NCBI RefSeq assembly: GCF_002099425.1
Contig: NW_018344015.1
Location: 10,479,001 to 10,543,000 of the forward strand
Length of the DNA stretch: 64,000 nt
DNA from: Phascolarctos cinereus
Lineage: Eukaryota; Chordata; Mammalia; Diprotodontia; Phascolarctidae
Direction: 5' to 3'
The translations under genes were made by a program, and so were the position numbers. The notes below the pieces were generated by a model that was not told the DNA's origin, ran no database searches, and saw only the letters and a list, made by a program, of their open reading frames with translations. Positions 13,033 through 22,989 of the stretch are shown in pieces. Numbering within the stretch: position 1 is the first letter of the stretch; every line of letters begins with the position of its first letter.

Positions 13033-13654
13033 TATTGATAAACTTAACACTTCCCAGCAATATATGGATCTAAGACATCTCCAGAGGCCTTGTGATGGAA
13101 AATGCTATCCACATCCAAAGAAAGAACTATGACAGTTGAATTGGTAATTTTTTTCTCTTCTGTTGAGTTTTGTTTCCTCTTTCTCATGGTTCCTCCTATT
13201 GGTTTTAATTTTTACTTACAACACCACTAATGTGAAAATATGTTTAATAGTAATGTAAATGTATAGCCTATATCAGATTGTGCATAGTCTTGGGGAGGAT
13301 GGTGAGAAGGAAGGGGGAGAAAAATTTTCAACTCTAAAGCATATGGAAGTGATTATTGATAAATCAAAATAAATTAACAAAATTTTAAAAAAAGAAAACA
13401 CATAGCTAACAGGGTTGACTATAAGGAGGACATCTTATGAGTTCTTGGAAAGTGAAAACATTTTTATGAATTTAGTAATATGAAATTTATTATGAATAAA
13501 TATATTATGTTTAGGCATAAAATCATCTTCACAAATGCAGGATGGGAGAAACAATTAAAATGCTGTTTGCCAAGGAGCATATGAGGGTTTCAGTAGACTG
13601 CAACCTCAATCTGAATCAACAGTGTGATATTCAGCCAAAAAAGAGAATATGCTA

Positions 13655-13812
13655 TTGAATTGTGACTGTCACTTAATCCCCTTTGCCTCAGTGTTCTCTT
13701 CTGTAAAATGATCTGGAGCAGGAAAGGGAAAACAATTCTAATATTTTTGCCAAGAAAACCTCAAATGGGATCATGAAGAGTTGAACAAGACTGAACAACA
13801 GCAACAATCCAC
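13655..13812 (+). mobile_element. RTE-tailed SINE, 5' truncated
   Basis: The sense strand shows the SINE 3' half: TTTGCCTCAGTGTTCTCTTC, TCTGGAGCAGGAAAGGG, TTTTTGCCAAGAAAACC, then the tail ATCATGAAGAGTTGAACAAG and ACTGAACAACAGCAACAAT, which matches the RTE terminus at 46,362-46,415. It is inserted in the L3/CR1 copy, which resumes at 13,813. Confidence 0.78.
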
Positions 13813-13914
13813 TCTATTCTTCCCAAGACATACTATATCCAGCATGTTGTGTTCATTTCTGGGAGTCATAGATTAAGAAAGGCATTAGTATACACACTAC
13901 CAAAAAGAGATAAA

Positions 13915-14080
13915 TCTTTTGTAATGGATAAATGACTTGATTAGTATTCAGAGGATCTGGATTCAAATCTTGCTGTGGATTATTTATTATCTTTGTAGAA
14001 CTATACAAATTAGTTACCCTGCATGGTCTTCAGTTTCCTCTTCTCTAAAATGAAAGTGTTGCACTATGTGGTGATAATGA
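13915..14080 (+). mobile_element. MIR-type SINE fragment
   Basis: Sense MIR words: GGATCTGGATTCAAATCTTG (13,954) and TTCAGTTTCCTCTTCTCTAA (14,029), the latter matching the CCTCAGTTTCCTCATCTGTAA box of the family. Strongly diverged. Confidence 0.6.
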
Positions 14081-14148
14081 TCAGTTGCAGGAAGTAAGAA
14101 AATTTAACCTAAAATAGGTAAGACTCAAGGAGGCATGCTATCTATTTT

Positions 14149-15231
14149 TTAAGATTCATTAATTTATGTATTTTTAGTTTATAACATTCAGTTCCACAAG
14201 ATTTTGAATTCCAAATTTTCTCCCCATCTTGTCCCTCCCCCAACTACAAGACAGCATGAAGTCTGAATATCCTTGTTGTATTCTTCTGGTTGTATGTATT
14301 GATCTTCTTTGTCACCGAAGAAAGATTCCATGATCTCACTTTTTTTTGCACAGTTTTCTCATGATTCCAGTAAATTATTTGAGTTTTAAACTCTTTTTTA
14401 AGTTAGGGGTCTGCTTCCAGTGTGAAGAATGTATGTCCCAAGCTTCAGGGGTTTTGTACAGCAGTTTTCAGAGATACTTCTAGGGACCTGTAAGTTTTCA
14501 GTTTTTCTAAGGTGGTATGGTCAAGGATGAGGTATTGACTCCTTTCCTGCCTTATGCTCTAGCCTTTGAGTGACCACAAGCTCTCTTTTCTGCCTTGGAA
14601 ATGTGATAAGGATTTCTTTTTCACCACCACTTCAAGCTCCACCCTGTCAGCACTCCTCCTAGCCCCAGGCCTGCCACCCAGAACTGTAACCCGGATCCAA
14701 GCATGGGCAAAGCAAGAGAATCCTGCCTCAGCACCAGCAAAGAGATCCCTGTAATACTCCTCTGATCAACCACTTGATTCCCCCTCAGTCTGTGGGCTGA
14801 GACCTCTGGAAGCAGCTGCCACCCCAGGGCCATGCTGCAACTGTGGCTAGGACTAAGCTTCTCTGTCACTGTGGTCACAGACTTTTCCAACTGACCTTCT
14901 AAGTTGTCCTTGGCATTTGTGGGTTGAGAAGTCTGGAAACCACCACCGCTGCTTGTGATTCAGTCCTCTGAGGCCTGCTCCAGGTTTGCTGAGGCCTGGT
15001 CTTTGCCTGCATGCCCACGCTGAACTGTGTTTTATCTTCTAGCCCAGCACAATAAACCTTTCTAATCAACCATCTATGTTGTCTTGGGCTGTAAACTTGT
15101 TTCACTTGATCTTTTTGTGGGTTCCACTGCTCTATTATTTGTTTAGAGCCATTTTAAAAGGTTTTTGGAGGGATTTGGGGGAGAGCTCAAGAAAGTCCCT
15201 GCTTTTACTCCACCATCTTGCAAATCCACTC
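14149..15231 (-). mobile_element. HAL1-like element with a large internal deletion
   Basis: Both termini are present on the minus strand. The 5' end is near 15,231 (the worn CAAGATGGTGGAG motif at 15,210-15,222, AAAAGCAGGGACTTTCTTG). It then has the 5'UTR, the ORF1 start (GGTGACAAAGAAGATCAATA at 14,306-14,325) and ACAACAAGGATATTCAG, after which it jumps straight to the terminal 3'UTR (GGAGAAAATTTGG, then AACTGAATGTTATAAACT). Almost all of ORF1 is missing. The flanks carry CATGCTATCTAT at 14,134-14,145 and CATGATATCTATC at 15,232-15,244, a near-identical TSD, so it inserted in this deleted form or lost its middle afterwards. Confidence 0.75.
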
Positions 15232-15499
15232 CATGATATCTATCTTTAGGAATAATTGAAGGACCATCATATGGAAGATGGCTTAGACTTGTTTTGATTA
15301 GCCCAAAAATAAAGGACCTTGAATTATCAATGGAAATGGCAAAGAAGAAAACGTAAGCTTTATGTTGGGGCTAGGGAAGATGTCTAACAAATAGAGTTTT
15401 CTGAAATTCAAATGGGCTGCTTGAGTAAGTAATGTATCCACACTCATTGACAGTCTTAATGTAGAGAAATATTGAATTGTAGATTCTTTTTTTTTTTTA

Positions 15500-15580
15500 A
15501 ATATCAGTAGGATTGGAATGACCACTGAGGTCCCTTCCAATTCAAAGTTTTGATGATTCTGTGATACTAGGTCTAGTACT
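15500..15580 (+). mobile_element. MIR-type SINE 3' end
   Basis: The words GACCACTGAGGTCCCTTCC (15,519) and TCTGTGATACTAGG (15,560) match the end of MIR-like SINEs that continue past the CCTCAGTTTCC box. Confidence 0.5.
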
Positions 15581-15599
15581 CAATATAGTACAGCAAGTT

Positions 15600-15960
15600 G
15601 CTTGAAGGAACTTAGACACTAAGTCCACTTTCTTAATATATACATGAAACACCTAAGGCCCTGAGAAGGTAAATGAATTGTCCAAGATCTCACAGCAAAT
15701 TACTGATCAAACTAAAATCAAGATTTAAGTCCCATCTCCCAGAGATGTGTTGTTTTATAAACTGGCACCACTGCATTTTTTTCAGAAAGGCAAGATGGAA
15801 GGGACGGGAATAAGCATTTATAAAGCAACTACTATGTACTGGTAACTGTGTTAGATTGTCTCAGTTGATCTACAAAATTGTGTTTGGGAAGTTGGGAACT
15901 GCCTCTTTAATAGAGAAGGACCACATCTTTAATAGAGAAGGAATTATTTGCACAAACCAT
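15600..15960 (-). mobile_element. Two worn MIR-type SINE pieces
   Basis: At 15,650-15,770 the plus strand reads CTAAGGCCCTGAGAAGG, GTCCAAGATCTCACAGC and TCAAGATTTAAGTCCC, a reversed MIR. At 15,810-15,900 ATAAGCATTTATAAAGC and CTACTATGTACTGG begin a second reversed copy. Confidence 0.55.
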
Positions 15961-16574
15961 AAGACCGCATACAGATAGGTACGCATTGATCAGGGCTATT
16001 TCAAGATGGTGATTATTCTCACAGCTGAATATGTTAAATTTAAGTTCTTGAAATCCATTCTGCCTTTTGTTGTTATGAAACGGAGGTATCCAAAAGTAGC
16101 AACATCCTGGAATGGAACTCAGGAAAACTGGCCAAAGAGCCATTGAAAATGCTTCCTATTTTTAAAATAAAAGGCTTGATAAACTACTTTTGCTATGTAC
16201 TGACCCTTTGTACTGGCTGAACTGCTTCCTGGCACCATTTCAAAGGCAAGTGTTTGTAGCCTCAGTAGGTGTTAACCAACTTTGATTTTCTTAACATTAT
16301 TTTATTATTCATTTGCTTTAAAACATAATGTATCCCTCTAACCATAGCTATTTAAAATTTAAAAAATAGAAATGTAAGTATCAGTCATCATAAAGCAGTA
16401 ATTCCAACCGAATTCCATTCTAACATTCTTTTTTTGATTCCCAAACTATATGTATATACTTTTCTGCTAATTCTTTTTCAAATTATATTGTTTTTCAATA
16501 TTCATCATTTTTGTACTTTTAATTTTTCCCCTAAATATCAACATGTTGTTTCATTACTTGTCAATGTCAAATAC
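15961..16574. other. No recognised gene or repeat
   Basis: AT-rich sequence. The minus-strand frame at 15,907-16,143 has no recognisable domain and overlaps the MIR remnants. Confidence 0.5.
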
Positions 16575-16730
16575 TTATATATATATATATACATATATAT
16601 ATATACACACACACAAATATGTATGTATATACACACACAAATATGTATGTATATACACACATATTATATGTATACATACATATTATATGTGTACATATTA
16701 TGTATATATGTATGTATGTATGTATATAGA
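16575..16730. repeat. Compound TA/CA/TATG microsatellite
   Basis: (TA)n grades into CACA steps, then ACAAATATGTATGTATAT units and finally (TATG)n. The tyrosine/isoleucine-rich frames over it are an effect of the repeat. Confidence 0.95.
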
Positions 16731-16977
16731 ATAGCATCAGATTACTTTATCCAAGGATACAAATTATAGGTGATAACAAAGGTAGGCTAGAGAGAACCAA
16801 AGGAAAATTAATATTACATTTGTAAATGAAACTTGTTGAGATGGAATCTTAGGCAGTATGGATCTAAAAGGCAATAACATTCAAAAGATACAACATGGAA
16901 AGAAAAAAGGGCAGAGAGTCTCAGAGTAGAGTAGAACCATACACTATGGAGAAAAAGTATTATCAGAAATGTAAAGG

Positions 16978-17320
16978 CTGCATTCATTAAGTGCTTTCTT
17001 CATGTGAGGTTTTGTTTTGGTTATGGGAATATGATGACCAGAATGAAAAAGTCTCTGCCATCAAGGAGTTTATTTTCTCTAAACAACATTCTGAGAAGTT
17101 GATACAGTTTTAATAGAATAAGTCCAGAAATGAGAAAACCTTAAGTAATCAGCTAATCAGCCCCTCCATTTTTTTTTCAGATGAGGAAGATAAGTTCCAT
17201 AAAGTTTAAGTAATTTCCCTATTCTATATGGCTGATTAGTGCAAAGGTGCCACATGAACCAACATCTCTTGATTCTCAAGTCTGTTCTTCTGATTATTAT
17301 ACTACAATGCCTCTTAGCAC
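16978..17320 (-). mobile_element. L2 3' end and MIR remnants
   Basis: The plus strand at 16,981-17,090 reads CATTCATTAAGTGCTTTCTT and CTGCCATCAAGGAGTTTATT, the reverse of an L2 3' end. At 17,170-17,310, CAGATGAGGAAGATAAGTTCC and a worn core follow as a reversed MIR. Confidence 0.55.
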
Positions 17321-17837
17321 ATGGAAAGTAGATGTAAATCTTGGTTTTAAAAAAATCACTAGGAAATAGCCACATGCTAGATAGCCTCAATGAAGACAAA
17401 TACTATTCTACAATTTGTGACAAATTTAAACATGCTTCTGTGTGGTTTTGATACTATGTAAAATGAGAAGATGATGTTTGAATACATAATCCACTATCAT
17501 ATGTAAATATAAGCTTAGGGAATATACATTCAATAATATATATAATATATTTGTAATATATCATATAGTATGCATATTATTTTTCCATATTATGTATATA
17601 CTGAATATTTTTTCTGTGTTTAGCATCGAGCTAAGCTTTATACTAGTCTCAAAATATTAAATCCACCCAACACCCATAAAATAATTCACATTTTCGAATT
17701 GATGATTTACCTGGTGAAACAATATGAAAAAAAAAATTGTAGCAGAAGATGCTGTCACCAGATTAAGACCCTATCTAATAAACTGATATGTAAAATGATT
17801 GGACTAAAGTTAACATGCATAATTTAATGTAAAGAAA
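17321..17837. other. No recognised gene or repeat
   Basis: AT-rich, with TATAAT-type short runs at 17,535-17,600. Nothing codes and nothing is identifiable. Confidence 0.5.
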
Positions 17838-18703
17838 GCAGAGGGGAGGAGGTAGAGCCAATACGGCAAAGTAAAAGCAGGGACTTGCTTGAATTTTCCC
17901 CCAAACTCCTCTAAATACCTGTAAAAAATTGCTCTAAACAAATTCTAAAGCAGCAGAACCCACAAAAAGATACAGTGAAACAAATTTATAGCTCAAGACA
18001 GCCTGTATGGTTGATTAAAAAGGTACCTCACACCAGGTGAGTAGAGGAGCACAGCTTGGCATGGTCACATAAGTAGAACAAGCCCCAGTGAACCAGAAGC
18101 AGGCTTCAGAGGAGTAAATCACAGGCAGCTGTGCCAGTTTCCAAACTTCTCGACCCACAAATGCCAAAAACAACTTAGAATGTCAGTGGGAAAAGTCTAT
18201 GACTGAGATGAGAGATAGAAGCAAGGTCCCAGCCCCAGTCCCTGAGCTCGGCCACATAGTGGCAGCTGATTCTAGAGCTTCCAGCCCACAGACTGAGGGG
18301 GGATCTAGTGGCTAATCAGAGGGGCACTGCTGGTACTGAGGTAGGATTCTCTTGCTTTGCTAGTGCTTGGATCTGGATTATAGTTCTCGGTGGTGGTCCT
18401 GGGGCAAGGAGGAGTGCTGGCATGGTGGAGCTTGTAGTGGTGCTGAGAGGAAATCTTCCTCAAAGTTCCAAGGAAGAAAAGAGTGCTTGTGGTAACTCAC
18501 AGACCAGAGCACAGGCCAGGAAAGGAGTAAACACCTCACCCCATATCATACCACCTTGGAAGAACTGAAAAATTTCAGGTCCCTAGGAAGATATCTGAAA
18601 ACAGGTTCACAAAACCCCTGAAGCTTGGGACAGTACATTCTCCATACTAGAAGCAGACCCCTACCTTAACAAAGAGTTAAAAACTCAATAATTGGATGAA
18701 ATC

Positions 18704-19791
18704 ATGAACAAACAAATGCACACAAAAAGTGGGACCACAGAATCTTTCTTTGGTAAGAAAGAAGATTAAAATATACAACCAGAAGAAGACAACAAAGTCA
18801 AACCTCCTATATCCAAAGCCTCCAAGAAAAATATGAATCAGCCTCAGGCTATGGAAGAGCTCAAAAAGGAGTTTGAAAAACGAATAAGACAAGTAGAGGA
18901 AAAACTGGGAAAAGAAATGAGAGTGATGCAAGGAAATCATGAAAAAGGGTCAATGAAATGAGACCCAAAAATACTGTAGGGAATAAGACCTTAAAAAAAA
19001 AAAATACAGCCTACCCCAAATGGCAAAAGAGGTCCAAAAAGCCAATGAGACAATGAATGTACTAAAAAGCAAAATTGGCCAAAGGGTAAAGGAAATCCAA
19101 AAGCTCACTGAAGAAAATACTTCCTTAAAAATTAGAATGAAGTAATTGGAAGCTACTGATTTTATGAGAAATCATGGTAATAAAATAAGTCCAAAAGAAT
19201 TAAAAAAAAAATAGAAGACAATGTGAAATATCTCATTGGAAAAACAACTGACCTGGAAAATAGATCCAGGAGAGATAATTTAAAAATTAATTGACTATCT
19301 GAAAGCCATGATCAAAAAAAGAGCCTAGATATCGTCTTTGAAGAAATTATGAAAGAAAACTGCCCTTATATTCTAGAACCTGAGGGTAAAATAGAAATGG
19401 AAAGAACACACCAATCACCTCCTGAAAGAGATCCCCAAAGGAAAACTCCTAGGAATATTGTAGCCAAATTCCAGAGTTCCCAGGTCAAGAAGAAAATATT
19501 GTGAGCAGCCAGAAAGGAACAAGTCAAGTATTGTGGAAACACAATCAGGACAGCACAAGGTTTAGCAACTTCCACATTAAGGGACTGTAGGGCTTGGAAT
19601 ATGATATTCCAAAGGGAAAAGGAGATAGGATTACAACCAAGAATCACCTACCCAGCAAAACTGAGCATAATCCTTCTAGGGAAAAAAAAAGGACATTCAG
19701 TGAAACAGAGTACTTTCAAGCATTCTTGATGAAAAGACCAGAGCGAAATAGAAAATTTGACTTTCAGATACAAGGCTCAAGAGAAACATGA
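18704..19791 (+). pseudogene. ORF1 remnant of the HAL1-like element
   Basis: L1 ORF1p is an RNA-binding trimeric coiled-coil protein that coats the element's RNA. The start is taken at ATGAACAAACAAATGC (18,704), matching the ATGAGCAAGCAGCAC start of the copy at 62,750. Coding words in order: AACCAGAAGAAGACAACAAAG (acidic N-terminus), GAAGAGCTCAAAAAGGAG (coiled coil, 18,852), a damaged NRSRRDNLKI region of the RRM (19,258; GAAAATAGATCCAGGAGAG), then the C-terminal domain (AGAACACACCAATCACC; ACCAAGAATCACCTACCC at 19,636) to TGA at 19,789. Several stops and indels break the frame. The longest piece, 19,594-19,791, reads GKGDRITTKNHLPSKTEHN in a shifted frame. Confidence 0.78.
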
Positions 19792-20775
19792 AGAGGTAAG
19801 AGACTTATTAAGGTTGACCTGTTTACATTCCTTCACAGAAAGATGATATTTGTAACACAGAAGACCTTTGTTAGTATCGGGGTAGTTGAAGGGAAAAATT
19901 ATATGTATGCATGTATATAGAAAGATAGAGAGGGGGAAAAGGGTGAGTTGGAGATAAAGGAGTGATATCTGGAGAATAAAATTAAGGGGTGAGAGAGGAT
20001 TATACTGGAAGAAAGAGAAAGGGAGAGGTAGAATGGGGTAAATTATCTCACATAAAACAAACAAGAAAAATCTTTTACAATGGAGGGGAATGGGGGAAGG
20101 TCAGAGGGAATGAATAAATCTTATTCTCATAGGATTTGGCTTAAGAAGGGAATATCATACACACTTAATTAGGTATTGAAATCTATCTTACACTACAGAA
20201 AAATAGGGAGGGAGGGGGGCAAGAGAACAGGGGGATGATAGAAGGGAGCACAGCTTGGGGCAGAGAGTAATCAGGAGCAAACACTTCTGAAGAGGGACAG
20301 GGTCAAAGTACAGAAGAGAATAAATGGGGGACTGGATACGATGAAGGCAATGTATATTTAATTTTTTGCAAAATGACTACTATGGAAGTGTTTTGCATGA
20401 CTACACTTGTATAACCATTATTGAGTTGGTTGCCTTTTCAATGAGAGTGGGTGGGGAGGGAGGAAGAGAGAAAATTTGGAGCCCAAAGTTTTAAAAACAC
20501 ATGTTAAAAAAATTGTTTTCACATGCAAATGGGAAATAAGAAATACAGGAAATGGGGTATAGAAATCTATCCTGCCCTATAGGAAAATAGAAGGGTACAA
20601 GAGAAGGAGGGAGAGATAGAAGAGTGGGCAGATTAGGGGAAGGGGCATTGAGAATACATAACATCTTGGGGGGAAAGGATGAGATGGGGAAAAAAATTGG
20701 AACTCAAAATTTTGTGGAAGTGAATGTTGAAAACTAAAAATAAGTAAATTTAAAAAAAATTAAAAAATTAAATTT
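19792..20775 (+). other. 3'UTR of the HAL1-like element
   Basis: Starts GAGGTAAGAGACTTATTAAGG and includes words shared with the L1 spacer between ORF1 and ORF2 (AGAAGGGAATA, GTATAGAAATCTA, CCCTATAGG). A segment of about 85 bases near 20,171-20,260 recurs at 20,556-20,642. In between is TTTGCATGACTACACTTGTA, followed by a G-rich patch. The end carries the GGAACTCAAAATTTTGTGG terminus. Confidence 0.7.
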
Positions 20776-22049
20776 TACTAAGGCAATATATAATTTGGCA
20801 ATGACTGAACAGAATTTAAAATAAATAAAATGAATATGATGTATGGCCATATGATATGGGCCATGTTAGAAGTTGAAATACAGGAGAAATGAATATGGGG
20901 CACACTATAACATGGAATATAGTACCACATGACAATGTAATACAGTAACAGTGACCCATTTATCTTGTAATTCACATTGTGCCAACTGGGAATAGGCCTT
21001 CTGCCCTTTCGTTCCAAAAAAAAAAAATAGTTTAAAGACCTGGGCGGGGGGGGAGTCCACTTTCTCTGCCCAGACTTAAGGATTACAGGTAGAATTTACA
21101 AATTAATCTCCATATTGTTGTTGCTTAGATTCTGCAAATTCTCCCTTGTTAATGGGCAGAATTAAATGAATTAAATGTGTGGTTAATGGAATTGTTCAAA
21201 TTCTGAATAACTCTAAAGCCAGTATCAGATTCCTATGAGGTAACATGATAAAGCAAGCTGAAACCATCATTTCATCAATCCATTAACCACCATTTATGAA
21301 GCAGCTGTTCTAAGACAAGCATTGTCCTAAGCAAACATATGCATGTGTATACATATACAAATATGCATGTATATGCATATGCAAAATATATACAGAATTA
21401 ATTCCAACTAGTTTTGAGAAGTCTGACACTAGCATCTGTGAAAATCAGGAAAGGCCAAATAGATAATGTGGCTTGCCTGAGTTTTGAAAGTCACCAGGTA
21501 TTCTAAGAAGTAAGTCTTTGCAAAGTCCTGGATGAAGCAAAATGTGACCTTATTACTTGAGAGACTATCTAATATGACCTTATTTTACTTCTGATGGAAT
21601 AGCATCCAAGGCTTTATCAAGAATATATATGACTCAAAAAGCAAGTAGACCAACAATTCAGAGATAAGAAGAGACAAATAAAGGATAAATTCAGGGCTAC
21701 ATCGTTAGTCTTAATGCATGAGAAGAACTAGAAAGCGAACTCAAACATAATGGGGGTCTAGCACATTCTCAGAACATTTCAGGTGGCATTTCTTCACATG
21801 GAGAATGCTCGTTACTACTTCCCAGAGAATCATGATGACTTTTTTAAAGGAATTATCAAGGAAAAGTTATGGAGCATTCATGGACACTCTGTAATGGGTT
21901 TTAGTTGCTATCACATAATTGGGAGGAATTTTTTTTTTTCTGATTCGCTCCCTAGCCAGAACTACTAGCCTCTACAAAACAATTATGAGTCTAAATTCTT
22001 CCCCCTCTGATGCCACATAGCCCCTTAAAAACTGAGGTCCCTTGATGTA
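20776..22049. other. No recognised gene; minor L2/MIR-like trace
   Basis: AT-rich DNA with a short poly-G run at 21,043-21,051 and a TATGCATG patch at 21,335-21,390. The 21,270-21,330 part (ATTAACCACCATTTATGAAGC) resembles a reversed L2 or MIR end. The frame at 21,783-21,968 (61 codons) matches nothing I know. Confidence 0.45.
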
Positions 22050-22112
22050 TTTTTAAAATTTATTTATTTGTAGTTTTCAACATTCACTTCCACAGGATTT
22101 TGAGTTTCATGC
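22050..22112 (-). mobile_element. HAL1-type tail-only fragment
   Basis: TAGTTTTCAACATTCACTTC and CACAGGATTTTGAGTTTC are the reverse complement of the last 60 bases of the HAL1-like element (20,695-20,745). Only the extreme 3' end is present, so this is a very short retrotransposed copy. Confidence 0.7.
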
Positions 22113-22620
22113 AGAGGGTAGAGGCTCTGATTAGGGCTGAGAAAATGAGTTACTAGAATCTGGGAGTGAGAATTTAGGTCAAGTGTTGTACTCAGCCCAA
22201 CATTGATTCCCTGAGAAGCAAAGACAGATATTTGGGAGTGAACTTATGAATCTAACTTAGCAGAGGGACTCATCAGACTAAAATGTAGTTCTTGCCTGTG
22301 ATCTCAATGAGGTTAATGCTATGTAGGAAGTGAATTAGAAAGCCTACTCCCCAAATGACTAATGTGGCAGTTTCAGGGAGAGTATGGCCCAGTGGTATTG
22401 GCAGAAATGTTTGAAGGTTTGGTTTTGCTATATCATTGAAGCAAAGTCCTTTTGTTAAAGTCAGTCAAACAGAACAGGCTAAATGGAACTAAGGGGCTAA
22501 TAACTGGACTACTAATTGGGGTTGTGTCATCATCAACAGAGAAGACAAATCCCACAACTATGAGGATTCAGGGGATATCTAAATCCCTTGTGAGAGTGGA
22601 GTCACAGAATACAGATCATG
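22113..22620. other. No recognised gene or repeat
   Basis: Mixed-complexity DNA. The frame at 22,452-22,715 runs into the TA repeat and has no known domain. Confidence 0.5.
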
Positions 22621-22623
22621 CAA

Positions 22624-22668
22624 ATATATATATATATATTTATATATATATATATTATATATATATAT

Positions 22669-22700
<32 letters not shown>

Positions 22701-22741
22701 ATATATATATTATAATATATATATATATATATTATATATAT

Positions 22742-22772
<31 letters not shown>
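22624..22772. repeat. (TA)n microsatellite, about 150 bp
   Basis: Nearly uninterrupted TA steps with scattered TT and AA breaks. It follows AGATCATGCAAATATA and ends before TGGTATGCTGTGG. A sequence of this kind can extrude as a cruciform. Confidence 0.96.
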
Positions 22773-22989
22773 GTATGCTGTGGCTATGTACAATATATGG
22801 AAACCTGGACAAGAGTGGTATTACTGTATATCTGAGGAGGGACTAACCACACCCACGGAATCACATTTCCACAAAAATAAGTTGGTCAGGAAAGGAATCT
22901 TTGTCTTATTGCTTACTCTAATAAATTATAGATCATATTTGCAAGAAAATGCATAAAATACTTTTTCTCACAACAATTATAAGGGGTAA

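Larger units (their letters stand above)
9884..13401 (+). mobile_element. 5'-truncated L1 with perfect 12-bp TSD
   Basis: The L1 starts within ORF2 just after the endonuclease domain (KGPWKDRLQSNWKLNDLIL at 9,888) and runs to the 3'UTR and A-rich end. The TSD ATAGCTAACAGG occurs at 9,872-9,883 and again at 13,402-13,413, so both edges are firm. It landed in the L3/CR1 copy, close to the RT active-site region. A (TCTA)n repeat has grown inside it at 12,418-12,479. Confidence 0.93.
7960..13905 (+). mobile_element. L3/CR1-type LINE, much interrupted
   Basis: Pieces in correct CR1/L3 order: CTCAAATGTCTATACACAAA (7,972), AAAATTGATGGAAACCATG (8,454), AAGGACTCACAAACC (8,737), AGATCACCTGGCCCAGCTG (9,135), ATCACCAAGAAGAGTTCATG (9,563), CAAGGATCTGTGATAAG (9,773) and GGCATGCTTATCAAATTG (9,830, where the RT YADD-type site should follow). 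It resumes after 13,414 with CTCAATCTGAATCAACAG (13,605) and TTGTGTTCATTTCTGGGAG (13,848). A MIR, an L1 and an RTE-tailed SINE interrupt it. About 2.1 kb of its own sequence remains. No long frame survives. The left end is uncertain. Confidence 0.7.
17838..20775 (+). mobile_element. HAL1-like element, ORF1 only, both ends present
   Basis: A 2.9-kb LINE-like unit. It has a 5'UTR start (GGAGGTAGAGCCAATACGG, the worn GCCAAGATGGCGG motif of the family), a GC-richer leader, an L1-type ORF1 (18,704-19,791), a G-rich 3'UTR of almost 1 kb, and the terminus GTGGAAGTGAATGTTGAAAA plus an A-rich tail near 20,735-20,770. There is no endonuclease or reverse-transcriptase sequence between ORF1 and the tail. 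ORF1 without ORF2 is the definition of half-L1 (HAL1), known in eutherians and marsupials. No convincing TSD is visible. Confidence 0.82.

Noticed and set aside
16434-16769. 111-codon frame rich in Tyr, Ile and His
   Set aside because: It is translated from a TA/CA/TATG microsatellite. No domain.
17838-20775. Reading this element as a deleted L1 only
   Set aside because: The 3'UTR is long and shares order with the copies at 61,560-61,921 and 63,831-64,000, so ORF1 followed by this 3'UTR is a family trait and not a private deletion, as far as the window shows.
21783-21968. 61-codon frame with ENARYYFPENHDDFFKG
   Set aside because: Looks somewhat protein-like, but it is short, has no recognisable family and no splice context. 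Not strong enough to annotate.
22618-22956. 112-codon Tyr/Ile-rich frame
   Set aside because: Product of the (TA)n repeat at 22,624-22,772.
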